Of a stretch of DNA of 64,000 nucleotides, positions 1 through 8,049 are shown piece after piece. Numbering within the stretch: the stretch's first letter is position 1; each line of letters opens with the position of its first letter. The notes under the pieces are model-generated. The model did no database searches. It had not been told where the DNA came from and saw only the letters and a program-made list of their open reading frames with translations. The stretch lies in NCBI GenBank assembly GCA_040880125.1, contig JBBDJB010000048.1, positions 1-64,000 on the forward strand, written 5' to 3'. This stretch comes from JBBDJB01 sp040880125 (GTDB lineage: Bacteria; Planctomycetota; Planctomycetia; Pirellulales; JBBDJB01). The position numbers were made by a program, and so were the translations under genes.

Positions 1-71
1 GAGTGAAGAACAAACGCCTCTGCGCCGCCTGGGACGATGGCTACCGGCTGGAAGTGCTATGCGGTACGTGA
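1..71 (+). CDS. Possible C-terminal end of an upstream gene (partial)
   Basis: One frame is open from the left edge to a TGA at 69-71 and would encode a 22-residue tail ending in DGYRLEVLCGT. Composition looks like ordinary protein rather than an Arg-rich shadow, and it stops 45 bp before the next gene. There is too little to name a family. The alternative is that this is simply intergenic DNA. Confidence 0.3.
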   Translation, partial: VKNKRLCAAWDDGYRLEVLCGT

Positions 72-116
72 CTTATGGTGCGATCGCCCTGAACGGAACC
101 CCAGGAGATACGTCGG

Positions 117-3100
117 ATGAAATGCACTGCGTGGCTACTGGTTGCGATGATCTCAGCCACCACCGCCGGCGGCGCGGAGCCGCCGCCGCAGGTCGCCGAT
201 CCGCGGCTGGCGATCGAACTGGTGGCCGAGTCGCCCGAGATCGTCACGCCGACGGGCATCGACGTAGACCAGACCGGCCGCGTTTGGGTCATCGAGAACC
301 ATACGCACTTCCGCCCGGACGATTACGAAGGCCCGGCGTCCGATCGCGTGCGCGTGCTGGACCAGTTCGATGCCGCCGGCCGCGCCACCCGGCTGCGGAC
401 GTTTGCCGAGGATCTGTCGGACAGCATGAGCATCATGCTGCTCGCCGAGGGTGAGGTGCTGCTGGCCACGCGCGGGGAGATTTTGCTGCTGCGCGACACC
501 GACGGCGACCTGGCGGCCGATGATCGCCGGGCGCTCGTGCGGCTCGATACGCCGGGCGACTACCCTCACAACGGGCTGAGCGGTTTCGCCCGGGACCATC
601 GCGGCGACATCTACTTCTCGCTCGGTGAAAATCTCGGCGAGACGTACGTCCTGATCGGCGCGGACGGCACGATGCTCTCCGGCGGCGGCGAGGGCGGCAA
701 TATCTACCGCATGCGGCCCGACGGCAGCGGCCTCGCGCAGGTGGCGACCGGTTTTTGGAACACGTTTCACGTAGGTTTTGACGCCTTCGGGCGGTTGTTC
801 GCCGTCGATAACGATCCGGACTCGCGGCCGCCCTGCCGGCTGCTGCACGTCGTCGAGGGCGGCGATTATGGCTATCGCTTCCGCAACGGCCGCAAGGGAC
901 TACATCCTTTCACCGCGTGGGACGGCGAGCTGCCCGGCACGCTGCCGATGATCGCCGGCACCGGCGAAGCTCCCTCGGGCGTGATCGCTTACGAGTCGGA
1001 CGGGCTGCCGGCGGAGTTCCGCGGCGCGCTGCTGGTCACCTCGTGGGGCGATCATCTGCTGCAGCGATTTCGCCTGGAGCCGCATGGCGCTTCGTTCACC
1101 GCCCAGGCGGAAAGCATCGTACAGGGCGATGAGAACTTCCGCCCGGTGGGCATCGCCATGGGACCGGACGGCGCGGTCTATTTGAGCGACTGGGTCGACG
1201 AGTCCTATCCGCTGCACGGCAAGGGCCGGATCTGGCGGCTGCGTTCGCGGGATGTGGCGAAAGATTCCGACAATTCAACAGAGCGTCCGCTCGACCACGA
1301 GCAGGCATCCGAACTGCCAACGGAGAATCTGAGCGAACTGCTTAGCCACCCGCATCAGCCGACGCGGCGCGCAGCCGCCCGAGCGCTCGCGCAGCGCGCC
1401 GAGCCGGGTGCGGCTGCATTAATGGACGCCGTAAAAAGCGATGAGGACGCCCGTGCTCGCGTGGAAGCACTGTGGGCGGCTGAGCGGGTTTCGTCGGATA
1501 CGGCTGCCGAAGCGGCGAAGCTCGCCTTAGAAGACTCCGACGAGGCGGTTCGAGCCGCGGCCGTCGAGCAACTTGCGCGGCACGACAGCGAGCAGGCCGA
1601 AGCGATCCTGGCCGAGAAGGCGATCCGTGACCCGTCGCCGCAAGTCCGCCGGGCGGCACTGGCGCGGCTCACCCAGCGCGAGTCGCTCGAAGGCGTCGTC
1701 GATTGGGCGGCCGACGCTGATCCGTTTATCGCCACCGCCGTCACGCACGCACTGGCGGTAGGCCGGCAAACGGAACTGATCGATCGGCTGCTGAGCGACG
1801 ACAAGCCAGAGCGCCGTTTGGCCGGGCTGTTGGCGCTCCGCCGGCTGGAAGACGAGGCGGCCGTCGAGAAGCTGCCGGCGCTGTTGCGCGACGACGATCC
1901 GGGCGTGCGCCGGGCGGCCATCCAATGGGTGGCCGAAGCGCAGCTTGACGGTTTGCGCCAACAGGCCGAAGCAGCCGTCGCCAAGCCGCCGGTCGACGCT
2001 GAACTTCTCCAGGGCTACCTGGCGGCGGCCGAGATGCTCTCCCGGCGGGACGACGAGGACCTCGATGAACTTTCCGGCGAAGCGTACTTGCTGCGGATGG
2101 TGGCCGACTCCGATCAGTCGGCCGACCTGCGGGCGCTGGCGCTTCGCAACCTCGATCCGGCGCATGAGGAACTGACGCTGGAGCTCCTCGATCCGCTGCT
2201 TGCCGGTGGTGAGCCGCAACTTCGCCAGGAGGCAATCCGCACCCTGGCGGCCCGGGCGGACGAGGCGTCGCAACGTCGATTGCGCAGACTGGCGGCTGCG
2301 AACGCCGGGGCAATCGATCTGCCGGAGCGTGCCGAGGCGGTGATGGGCCTGGCGCTCTCGGCCAGCGAGTCGGAAGCGACGCGAAACCTTCTGTTGCGCC
2401 TGGTAAACCGAGGGCCAAAGCCGCTGCAGAACGAGGCGATTCGCTCGCTGCGCGCGGCGGTGAACGCCCCCCTGGTGCGGTCGACGCTGACGGAGCTGTT
2501 GTACCGGGCTCAGCAATCGGTTGAGCAAGAAGTCCGGCTAGAAGGTGGGCAGGACACGCCAGCCGGAGTGGCTCGCCGGGAACTGGTCGCGCAGCTCGAG
2601 CTGGCCCTGGCCGCCCACAACGCGGGCGAAGATCGAAACACAGCGCCGGACTCGAGCGCGCCGGTGGTGCCCGACGTGCAGCGGCTGCTCGACGAGCAGG
2701 GCGATGCGGCGGCCGGGCGGCGCGTCTTCTTTCACGCGCAAGGGCCGCGCTGTTTCGCCTGCCATCGCGCCGGCGGCCGCGGCGGGAACGTGGGGCCGGA
2801 CCTCTCGCTTCTAGGCGGGACGCGCAGCCGCGAGCAGATCATCCAGTCGCTGCTCGAGCCGAGCCGCGAGGTCGCGCCGCAGTTTATGACCTACACGGTC
2901 GCCTTGACCGACGGCCGCTTACTTACCGGTGTGGTCGTGGCCCAGCGGCCGGACGGTTCGGTCGACCTGGCGGACGCGCAGGGGAAGATCATTTCGCTCA
3001 AGGCGGACGAGATCGACCAACAGACGCCGCAGCGCCAATCGATCATGCCCGACGACGTTCATCGACTGATGACCCACCGGGAACTGCTCGACCTGGTCGA

Positions 3101-3122
3101 GTTTTTGACGCAACTTCGTTAG
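117..3122 (+). CDS. PVC-type membrane-bound dehydrogenase with HEAT repeats and C-terminal heme c domain
   Basis: This is a 1001-residue secreted protein. A signal peptide covers about residues 1-20 (cleavage near TAGGA/EPPP). Residues ~25-375 form an NHL/sorbosone-dehydrogenase-like beta-propeller (planctomycete membrane-bound dehydrogenase family). HEAT-like helical repeats follow (~400-700). A cytochrome c domain at the C-terminus has CFACH at 879-883, with Met ligand candidates in QFMTY (924) and in the later SIMP motif, matching the Pirellula/Verrucomicrobium heme-binding domain. It is expected in the periplasm as a sugar or alcohol dehydrogenase that passes electrons to its own heme; the substrate is unknown. 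AGGAG at 103-107 supports the start. It converges with the MscS gene, 12 bp between stops, with no terminator visible. Confidence 0.9.
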   Translation: MKCTAWLLVAMISATTAGGAEPPPQVADPRLAIELVAESPEIVTPTGIDVDQTGRVWVIENHTHFRPDDYEGPASDRVRVLDQFDAAGRATRLRTFAEDLSDSMSIMLLAEGEVLLATRGEILLLRDTDGDLAADDRRALVRLDTPGDYPHNGLSGFARDHRGDIYFSLGENLGETYVLIGADGTMLSGGGEGGNIYRMRPDGSGLAQVATGFWNTFHVGFDAFGRLFAVDNDPDSRPPCRLLHVVEGGDYGYRFRNGRKGLHPFTAWDGELPGTLPMIAGTGEAPSGVIAYESDGLPAEFRGALLVTSWGDHLLQRFRLEPHGASFTAQAESIVQGDENFRPVGIAMGPDGAVYLSDWVDESYPLHGKGRIWRLRSRDVAKDSDNSTERPLDHEQASELPTENLSELLSHPHQPTRRAAARALAQRAEPGAAALMDAVKSDEDARARVEALWAAERVSSDTAAEAAKLALEDSDEAVRAAAVEQLARHDSEQAEAILAEKAIRDPSPQVRRAALARLTQRESLEGVVDWAADADPFIATAVTHALAVGRQTELIDRLLSDDKPERRLAGLLALRRLEDEAAVEKLPALLRDDDPGVRRAAIQWVAEAQLDGLRQQAEAAVAKPPVDAELLQGYLAAAEMLSRRDDEDLDELSGEAYLLRMVADSDQSADLRALALRNLDPAHEELTLELLDPLLAGGEPQLRQEAIRTLAARADEASQRRLRRLAAANAGAIDLPERAEAVMGLALSASESEATRNLLLRLVNRGPKPLQNEAIRSLRAAVNAPLVRSTLTELLYRAQQSVEQEVRLEGGQDTPAGVARRELVAQLELALAAHNAGEDRNTAPDSSAPVVPDVQRLLDEQGDAAAGRRVFFHAQGPRCFACHRAGGRGGNVGPDLSLLGGTRSREQIIQSLLEPSREVAPQFMTYTVALTDGRLLTGVVVAQRPDGSVDLADAQGKIISLKADEIDQQTPQRQSIMPDDVHRLMTHRELLDLVEFLTQLR

Positions 3123-3134
3123 GGCGCACATTAA

Positions 3135-5240
3135 CTAATGCGGCATCGGCCACTCGGTGTCGCGAGGTCTGAGTGCCTTGTCCAGCCCGTCTTCCGACTC
3201 GTGGCGGTGATAGACTGTACGGTGCGGGTAGGGGATTTCGATGCCCAGCTCATCGAAGCGCTTCTTCACGCGGCGGAGCATTTCGCGCTTGACCGTCCAT
3301 TTTTCGAGTGGGCGCGTCTTGATGAACAGCTTGATCACGACGGCCGAATCGGCGAGCTGGTCAACGCCGAGCATCTCGGGGTCTTCGAGAATCAAGTCGG
3401 CGAACTTGGGATCCTGCCGCAACTCTCGCCCGATCTGCATCAGCACGTCCATCACGTGGTCGGCGTCCTCGTTGTACGAGACGCCGATGTCCAAAAGGGC
3501 GCGGGACCACCCGAAGGTGAGATTGCTGACGGTCGTGATCTGTCCATGTGGGATAAAGTGAACGATACCTTCCAAATCACGCATGGCCGTCATCCGCAGC
3601 GTGATGCGCTCGACGAGCCCGACTGTGTCTCCGATTTTCACGACGTTGTTCACGCCGTATTGGTTCTCCAGCAGGATCATGATGCCGGCGAAGTAGTCCT
3701 TGATGAGGTTCTGCGCGCCGAACGCGACTGCCAGCCCGATGACGGCGGCACCACCCAACAGCGGCCCGACGGGAATGCCTATCACTTCCAGCAGCATCAG
3801 GCAGGCACCGACGTAGATCGCCACGGAGGCGAAGTTGGTGAACACGCCGGCCAGCGTGGTGGCTCGGTTTTCGCGTTCCTCATGAGTGCCGCGGCGCTCG
3901 CCCTGCATGAGGATCTTTACCATGCGGTAGCTGGCGACGTTCACCGTCCACAGCAGGATGAACATCCCACCGAGGATGACGACGACCTTCGCCCCATGCG
4001 TCAGCAGCCACTGATAGATGTTCTGCGGCGAGAACGGGTTACTCAGTTGTTCGACCGTCTGCTTCGCTTCGGCGGCGCGGATTGCCTCTTGGCGGGCCGC
4101 TTCCGTGGCGGCGACCTTGTCCCCCAACTGCTCATTGCGATCCGCCTGCAGTCGCTCCAAATCGGCGGAGTGCTCGTCGATCTCGGCCTGGGCGGCGGCC
4201 ACTCGGGCCCCCGCTTCGCGCAACTGCTCGCGAACGGAACGCAGCTCTTCGGCCGGCGCACCTTGATCGAGCAATGTCTGGAATTGCTGGTCGAGCGCAG
4301 CGACCGTCTCCTCGGCGTTGGTCAAAGCTCGCTGCGCGGCCTGACGTGCCTGCTGCTCCAGCTCAATATTTCGCTCCAGCGCCGCCAGCCGCTCGTCGAT
4401 CTGTTGAAGTTGCTCGGCCGCTTGCTCGGCAGACACGGCGGCGCGCTGGGCCTCCTGTTGGGCCGCGGTGACTTCGGGACTTGGTTGCTCCGGCGTGGGC
4501 TCTTCCGCTTCGCTCTGTGCTTGCTCGGCGGCTTCTTGCTGAGGCTGCAACGGGTTCTCAATCGCAGGGAACGGAGACAGCAGCGGCCTCGGCGGATCCT
4601 GAGTCGCTTCTTCAGCCGCCGGACGCGCGCGTCCGCTCGGGGCCGGGGGCTCGGCTGCGATACCGTCCTCCGTGCCGGTCAAACGCGACAGGGCCCGGCG
4701 ATCGCTGGCGATTTTCTCCTGCAACGCCTCGATCCGCTCGCGCGTCACCCGGCGAGCCTCGATCGCCAGATCGAACCGCTCGCGCGACAGTTGCCAACGC
4801 TCTTGGACCGGTTCCAGTTCGCGCTCGAGCGCGCGGACGCGATCGGCATCCTCGTCCGCCCGGGCCGCTTCCAGAGGCTCTGCCAGCGCATCACGCCGCC
4901 CGTCCAACTCTCCGAATCGCTCGCCAGCATTGCGGAATTCGTCTTCGTTAGCGGTGAGCGTCCCTTGCAACTCGGCCAATCGCTGCTCGTCCATCTCGAT
5001 TGTGCGGCGCAGCCGGGCGATCCGCTCGGCGGTAGTCGTGGGCTCGCGCGGCTCCCGGCCGGGCGGTTGCGATGCCGCAGCCGCCGCGGCAGCCGAGCGA
5101 GGCGCTGGCGAGGCGGGCGCGGCAATTACCGCCGGACTGGGCGGAGTGCTGGGCTGTTGTGCCAAAGTTCCACTTCCCCACGCCGCGGCATAGGTCGCGC
5201 CGGCCAATAGACACAACATGGCCAAACTGCGTGTGGTCAT
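3135..5240 (-). CDS. MscS-family mechanosensitive channel with long periplasmic coiled-coil N-terminus
   Basis: This 701-residue protein has a signal peptide (~1-27), a Pro/Ala linker, and two Glu/Gln/Arg-rich coiled-coil stretches (~75-190 and ~250-390). A transmembrane segment then precedes the MscS core. The pore helix carries the Gly/Ala pattern in GLAVAFGAQNLIKDYF (~490-505), followed by the MscS beta domain (VKIGDTVGLVERITLRMT) and the C-terminal alpha/beta domain. It should sit in the inner membrane and release solutes on osmotic downshock. The extended periplasmic coiled coil recalls the larger MscK/MscM class, but it is shorter. It is divergent from the stress protein gene across 262 bp. 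Confidence 0.9.
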   Translation of the reverse strand: MTTRSLAMLCLLAGATYAAAWGSGTLAQQPSTPPSPAVIAAPASPAPRSAAAAAAASQPPGREPREPTTTAERIARLRRTIEMDEQRLAELQGTLTANEDEFRNAGERFGELDGRRDALAEPLEAARADEDADRVRALERELEPVQERWQLSRERFDLAIEARRVTRERIEALQEKIASDRRALSRLTGTEDGIAAEPPAPSGRARPAAEEATQDPPRPLLSPFPAIENPLQPQQEAAEQAQSEAEEPTPEQPSPEVTAAQQEAQRAAVSAEQAAEQLQQIDERLAALERNIELEQQARQAAQRALTNAEETVAALDQQFQTLLDQGAPAEELRSVREQLREAGARVAAAQAEIDEHSADLERLQADRNEQLGDKVAATEAARQEAIRAAEAKQTVEQLSNPFSPQNIYQWLLTHGAKVVVILGGMFILLWTVNVASYRMVKILMQGERRGTHEERENRATTLAGVFTNFASVAIYVGACLMLLEVIGIPVGPLLGGAAVIGLAVAFGAQNLIKDYFAGIMILLENQYGVNNVVKIGDTVGLVERITLRMTAMRDLEGIVHFIPHGQITTVSNLTFGWSRALLDIGVSYNEDADHVMDVLMQIGRELRQDPKFADLILEDPEMLGVDQLADSAVVIKLFIKTRPLEKWTVKREMLRRVKKRFDELGIEIPYPHRTVYHRHESEDGLDKALRPRDTEWPMPH

Positions 5241-5502
5241 CGCCCCGCCCCGCGTATCGTGTAATTTCGACGTTTATGGCCTCGGTCTCCCCAATCCTAC
5301 CACATTGCGAGCGACCGGCGACCCAACGGTCCGGTACGAAGCCGCCGCTGGGCTTGCGCACGTCCTGGCGGTACTTTCTTTGCAGTTGGTTCGTGCTGGC
5401 ACGGGCGGAGTCGGCCGTTACACTCAAAAGGCGCACTGTGCGTCGCACTGCCGCCGATGGCGCGGCAATCACTCCCCGCGATATTGTTTGAAAGGGCGGA
5501 CC

Positions 5503-5946
5503 GTGAAAATCCAGAAGATTATCTTCCCAACCGACTTCTCCCACGCCAGCGATGCGGCCATGGCGTTCGCCAGTTCGCTTGCCCGCGATACCGGCGCGAA
5601 GATGCTGATCGTCCACGTGGAAGAACCGCCCACCGCCTATGGTGGCGGCAATCTCTACTATGGGGTGCCGGAACCCGAGCGGGATGCGCTGATGGAAATG
5701 CTTGAGCGGCTCAAGCCGACTACTGACGATGTGCCGTACGAACATCGCCTTTTGTCCGGCGATCCGGCGCGGCAGGTCATCGAGTTGGCCGAACAGGAGA
5801 AGGCCGGCCTGATCGTGATGGGCACACACGGCCGCACCGGCATATTGCGGCTATTGATGGGAAGCGTGGCCGAGGAGATCGTCCGCAGATCGTCCTGCCC
5901 GGTGGTGACGTTTAAGGCGCCCGAGGCGGCCAACGAGAGTGATTGA
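5503..5946 (+). CDS. Universal stress protein (UspA family)
   Basis: A GTG start at 5503 gives a 147-residue single-domain Usp. The frame extends further upstream, but that N-terminal part is Arg/Cys-rich and unlike the family, while MKIQKIIFPTDFSHASDAA is a canonical Usp beginning. The ATP-binding motif Gx2Gx9G(S/T) is intact in GTHGRTGILRLLMGS, so this is the nucleotide-binding subtype. It is cytoplasmic and a stress or energy-state responder. The stop lies within 30 bp of the next gene's ATG, which suggests cotranscription with the APH/kinase fusion. Confidence 0.9.
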   Translation: MKIQKIIFPTDFSHASDAAMAFASSLARDTGAKMLIVHVEEPPTAYGGGNLYYGVPEPERDALMEMLERLKPTTDDVPYEHRLLSGDPARQVIELAEQEKAGLIVMGTHGRTGILRLLMGSVAEEIVRRSSCPVVTFKAPEAANESD

Positions 5947-5972
5947 GTGGCACGGCAGCAGGTGAAGAGGAG

Positions 5973-7574
5973 ATGGCCTTGAACGATACAGCGCCCAGCG
6001 AGCCGCCGGCGGACGCACCGGGCGAGATCGTCCGGTTTCTTCAAAGTCCTCAAGCACACGGCACGCCAGCGCAACCGGTCGAGTTGATCGAGACGCACAT
6101 CTCCTGGGTCTTTCTCACTGACCGCCACGCCTACAAATTGAAGAAGCCGGTCAAGTTCGGTTTCCTCGACTTCAGCACGTCCGAGGCGCGTCGCCGAGCC
6201 TGCGAAGACGAGGTGCGGCTCAACGAGCGACTTGCACCGGGAGTGTATCAAGGAGTCGTGCCGGTGGTGCGGCGGCGCTCGGGCGGTCTCGCACTGGCCA
6301 GTGAGGGAGAACCTACGGGCGAAGACGCGGGCAAGGTGGTCGATTGGGTCGTTGCTATGCAGCGGCTCGATCACGATCAGGCCGTTGACGTGCGGATCCG
6401 CACCGGCCGGCTCACCCAGGAGCAGGTCCGGCAGATCAGCGATCGGTTGACGGACTTCTATCGCCGGCTGCCGCCCTTGGAACTGAGCGGCGAGGACTAT
6501 CGCCACCGGATCGAGCAACATGTTCGCGACAACCTGGAGGTGCTGTCCGATCCAGATCATGGACTCGACGCGGCATCCGTGCGGCGCGTGCACCAGCGCC
6601 AGCTTCGGTTCGTCCGCCTGGGCCGCACGGTGCTCGACGAGCGAGCGGCCGCCGGCAAGATCTTAGAAGGTCACGGCGACCTGCGGCCGGAGCACATCTT
6701 CCTGACGCCCGAGCCGGTGGTGATCGACTGCCTGGAATTCAGCCTGGACCTGCGCACGATCGACGTGGCGGATGAGTTAGCCTTTCTCGCCATGGAGTGC
6801 GAGCGGCTGGGAGCCGACTGGGTCGGCCGGCAGATTCGCACAGCCTACGAGTACGACTGCGACGACGCGAGTCCCGACGAGTTGTTCGATTTCTACAAGA
6901 GCTACCGTGCTTGTGTGCGGGCGAAAGTCAACGTGCTTCGCCTGGCACAGACGCACGACGACGAGCGGCAGCATGCGACGACGCTGGTCAACGAATACTT
7001 GCATCTGGCCGATTGCGCGTCCGAGCGATTCGGTCACCCGCTGGTGGCGGTCGTGACTGGCTTAAGCGGTACAGGCAAGTCGACGCTGGCGGAGGAGATT
7101 GCCGGTGCATGGCAGGCCGCATTACGGCAGACCGACCAGATTCGTAAGTCGCTCTTCGGCAGCGGCGACCTCTCGGCGGCCCCAGACAAGGGCGTTTACC
7201 ACCCGGAGCTGCGGGCGAAGGTGTATGAGCAGATGATGCACGAGGCAGAGGAGCTGCTTCGCGAGGGGCATTGGGTTGTGCTCGACGGGACGTTCTTGAC
7301 TCCCGGCGCACTGGCTTCCGCTCGGCAACTTGCCGGGCGGCACGGCGCACTATGGCTGTTGGTCCGTTGCGAGTGCCCGGCGGAGATCGCAATGCAGCGG
7401 ATCTCACAGCGCAAGGCCGCCGGCGGTTCCGTATCTGATGCCGACATCGAGACGTGCCGGCAACAGCACCGCCAGGCGGATGAGCTGATGCGCGGCTATG
7501 CGACGCTAGTGGTGGATACGACCCGCCCGCTGGTGGATCAGATGGAAAAGGTAGAGAGATATTTGGTGGAATAG
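5973..7574 (+). CDS. Bifunctional aminoglycoside-phosphotransferase-like / P-loop kinase fusion
   Basis: This is a 533-residue two-domain protein. The N-terminal half is APH-like, with HGDLRPEHI at residues 234-242 (catalytic loop) followed by VIDCLEF as the metal-binding DFG equivalent. The C-terminal half is an AAA_33/zeta-toxin-like kinase with Walker A GLSGTGKST at residues 363-371. This architecture is a known bacterial family of small-molecule kinases with unknown substrate; it is not evidence of drug resistance. The ATG at 5973 follows GAAGAGGAG; a TTG at 5943 overlapping the stress-protein stop is an alternative start. Confidence 0.85.
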   Translation: MALNDTAPSEPPADAPGEIVRFLQSPQAHGTPAQPVELIETHISWVFLTDRHAYKLKKPVKFGFLDFSTSEARRRACEDEVRLNERLAPGVYQGVVPVVRRRSGGLALASEGEPTGEDAGKVVDWVVAMQRLDHDQAVDVRIRTGRLTQEQVRQISDRLTDFYRRLPPLELSGEDYRHRIEQHVRDNLEVLSDPDHGLDAASVRRVHQRQLRFVRLGRTVLDERAAAGKILEGHGDLRPEHIFLTPEPVVIDCLEFSLDLRTIDVADELAFLAMECERLGADWVGRQIRTAYEYDCDDASPDELFDFYKSYRACVRAKVNVLRLAQTHDDERQHATTLVNEYLHLADCASERFGHPLVAVVTGLSGTGKSTLAEEIAGAWQAALRQTDQIRKSLFGSGDLSAAPDKGVYHPELRAKVYEQMMHEAEELLREGHWVVLDGTFLTPGALASARQLAGRHGALWLLVRCECPAEIAMQRISQRKAAGGSVSDADIETCRQQHRQADELMRGYATLVVDTTRPLVDQMEKVERYLVE

Positions 7575-7577
7575 TAC

Positions 7578-7604
7578 AGGCACAGACAACAAGAGTCTGT
7601 GCCT
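7578..7604. repeat. Short palindrome of the CACAGAC/GTCTGTG family
   Basis: This is a perfect 10-bp inverted repeat, AGGCACAGAC and GTCTGTGCCT, around a 7-nt loop, directly after the stop of the preceding gene. No T-run follows, so it is not a classic intrinsic terminator. Related palindromes occur at 45662-45683 and 47921-47942, and a degraded one follows the REPIN-like element at 37590. Confidence 0.75.
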
Positions 7605-8049
7605 CCACAACAGGAATGGCTGTGCCACCGACCGACTACCATGGTGCGGCGCCGACACCTTGGCGATAGGTCGGTCAACCTGTCGCGTTCGCGTGTTGCG
7701 CTGTCGCGACTGTGTCGGACCAGTGCGTGCATGGCCCCCACGCCGCTACTAGGCGGGAGGAGTCGCGACGCGACGCCGCCGATGCCGACCCGCCGGTATG
7801 GCAGTTGCCCCCAGAGGATAAAGAAGAGCCGCGTGCTGGCACGATGGTCATATTAGCTTCCCCGGCGAGGGGTACGCATAATAGCTGATGGAGTTCGTTC
7901 ACTGGTAGTTCTGCATACGCTCGGTCAGTGCGACGTACGCTTGAATGCCACAATTCAGTCCCGAACCGCCTAGTCCGCATGGCCGGAGTTGACGGTTCCC
8001 AATACCAATGCTCACCACAACAAGGTGGGATCGTGCACGCCGTGACGAC
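7605..8049. other. Intergenic region upstream of sucA
   Basis: About 445 bp with no convincing gene; the open frames here are Arg/Ser-rich and match no family. It should contain the sucA promoter and leader, but no clear -10/-35 pair or riboswitch was recognised. Confidence 0.6.

Noticed and set aside
3138..5210. 690-residue plus-strand frame across the MscS gene
   Set aside because: Antisense shadow of a GC-rich gene, His/Arg/Leu-rich and without family resemblance.
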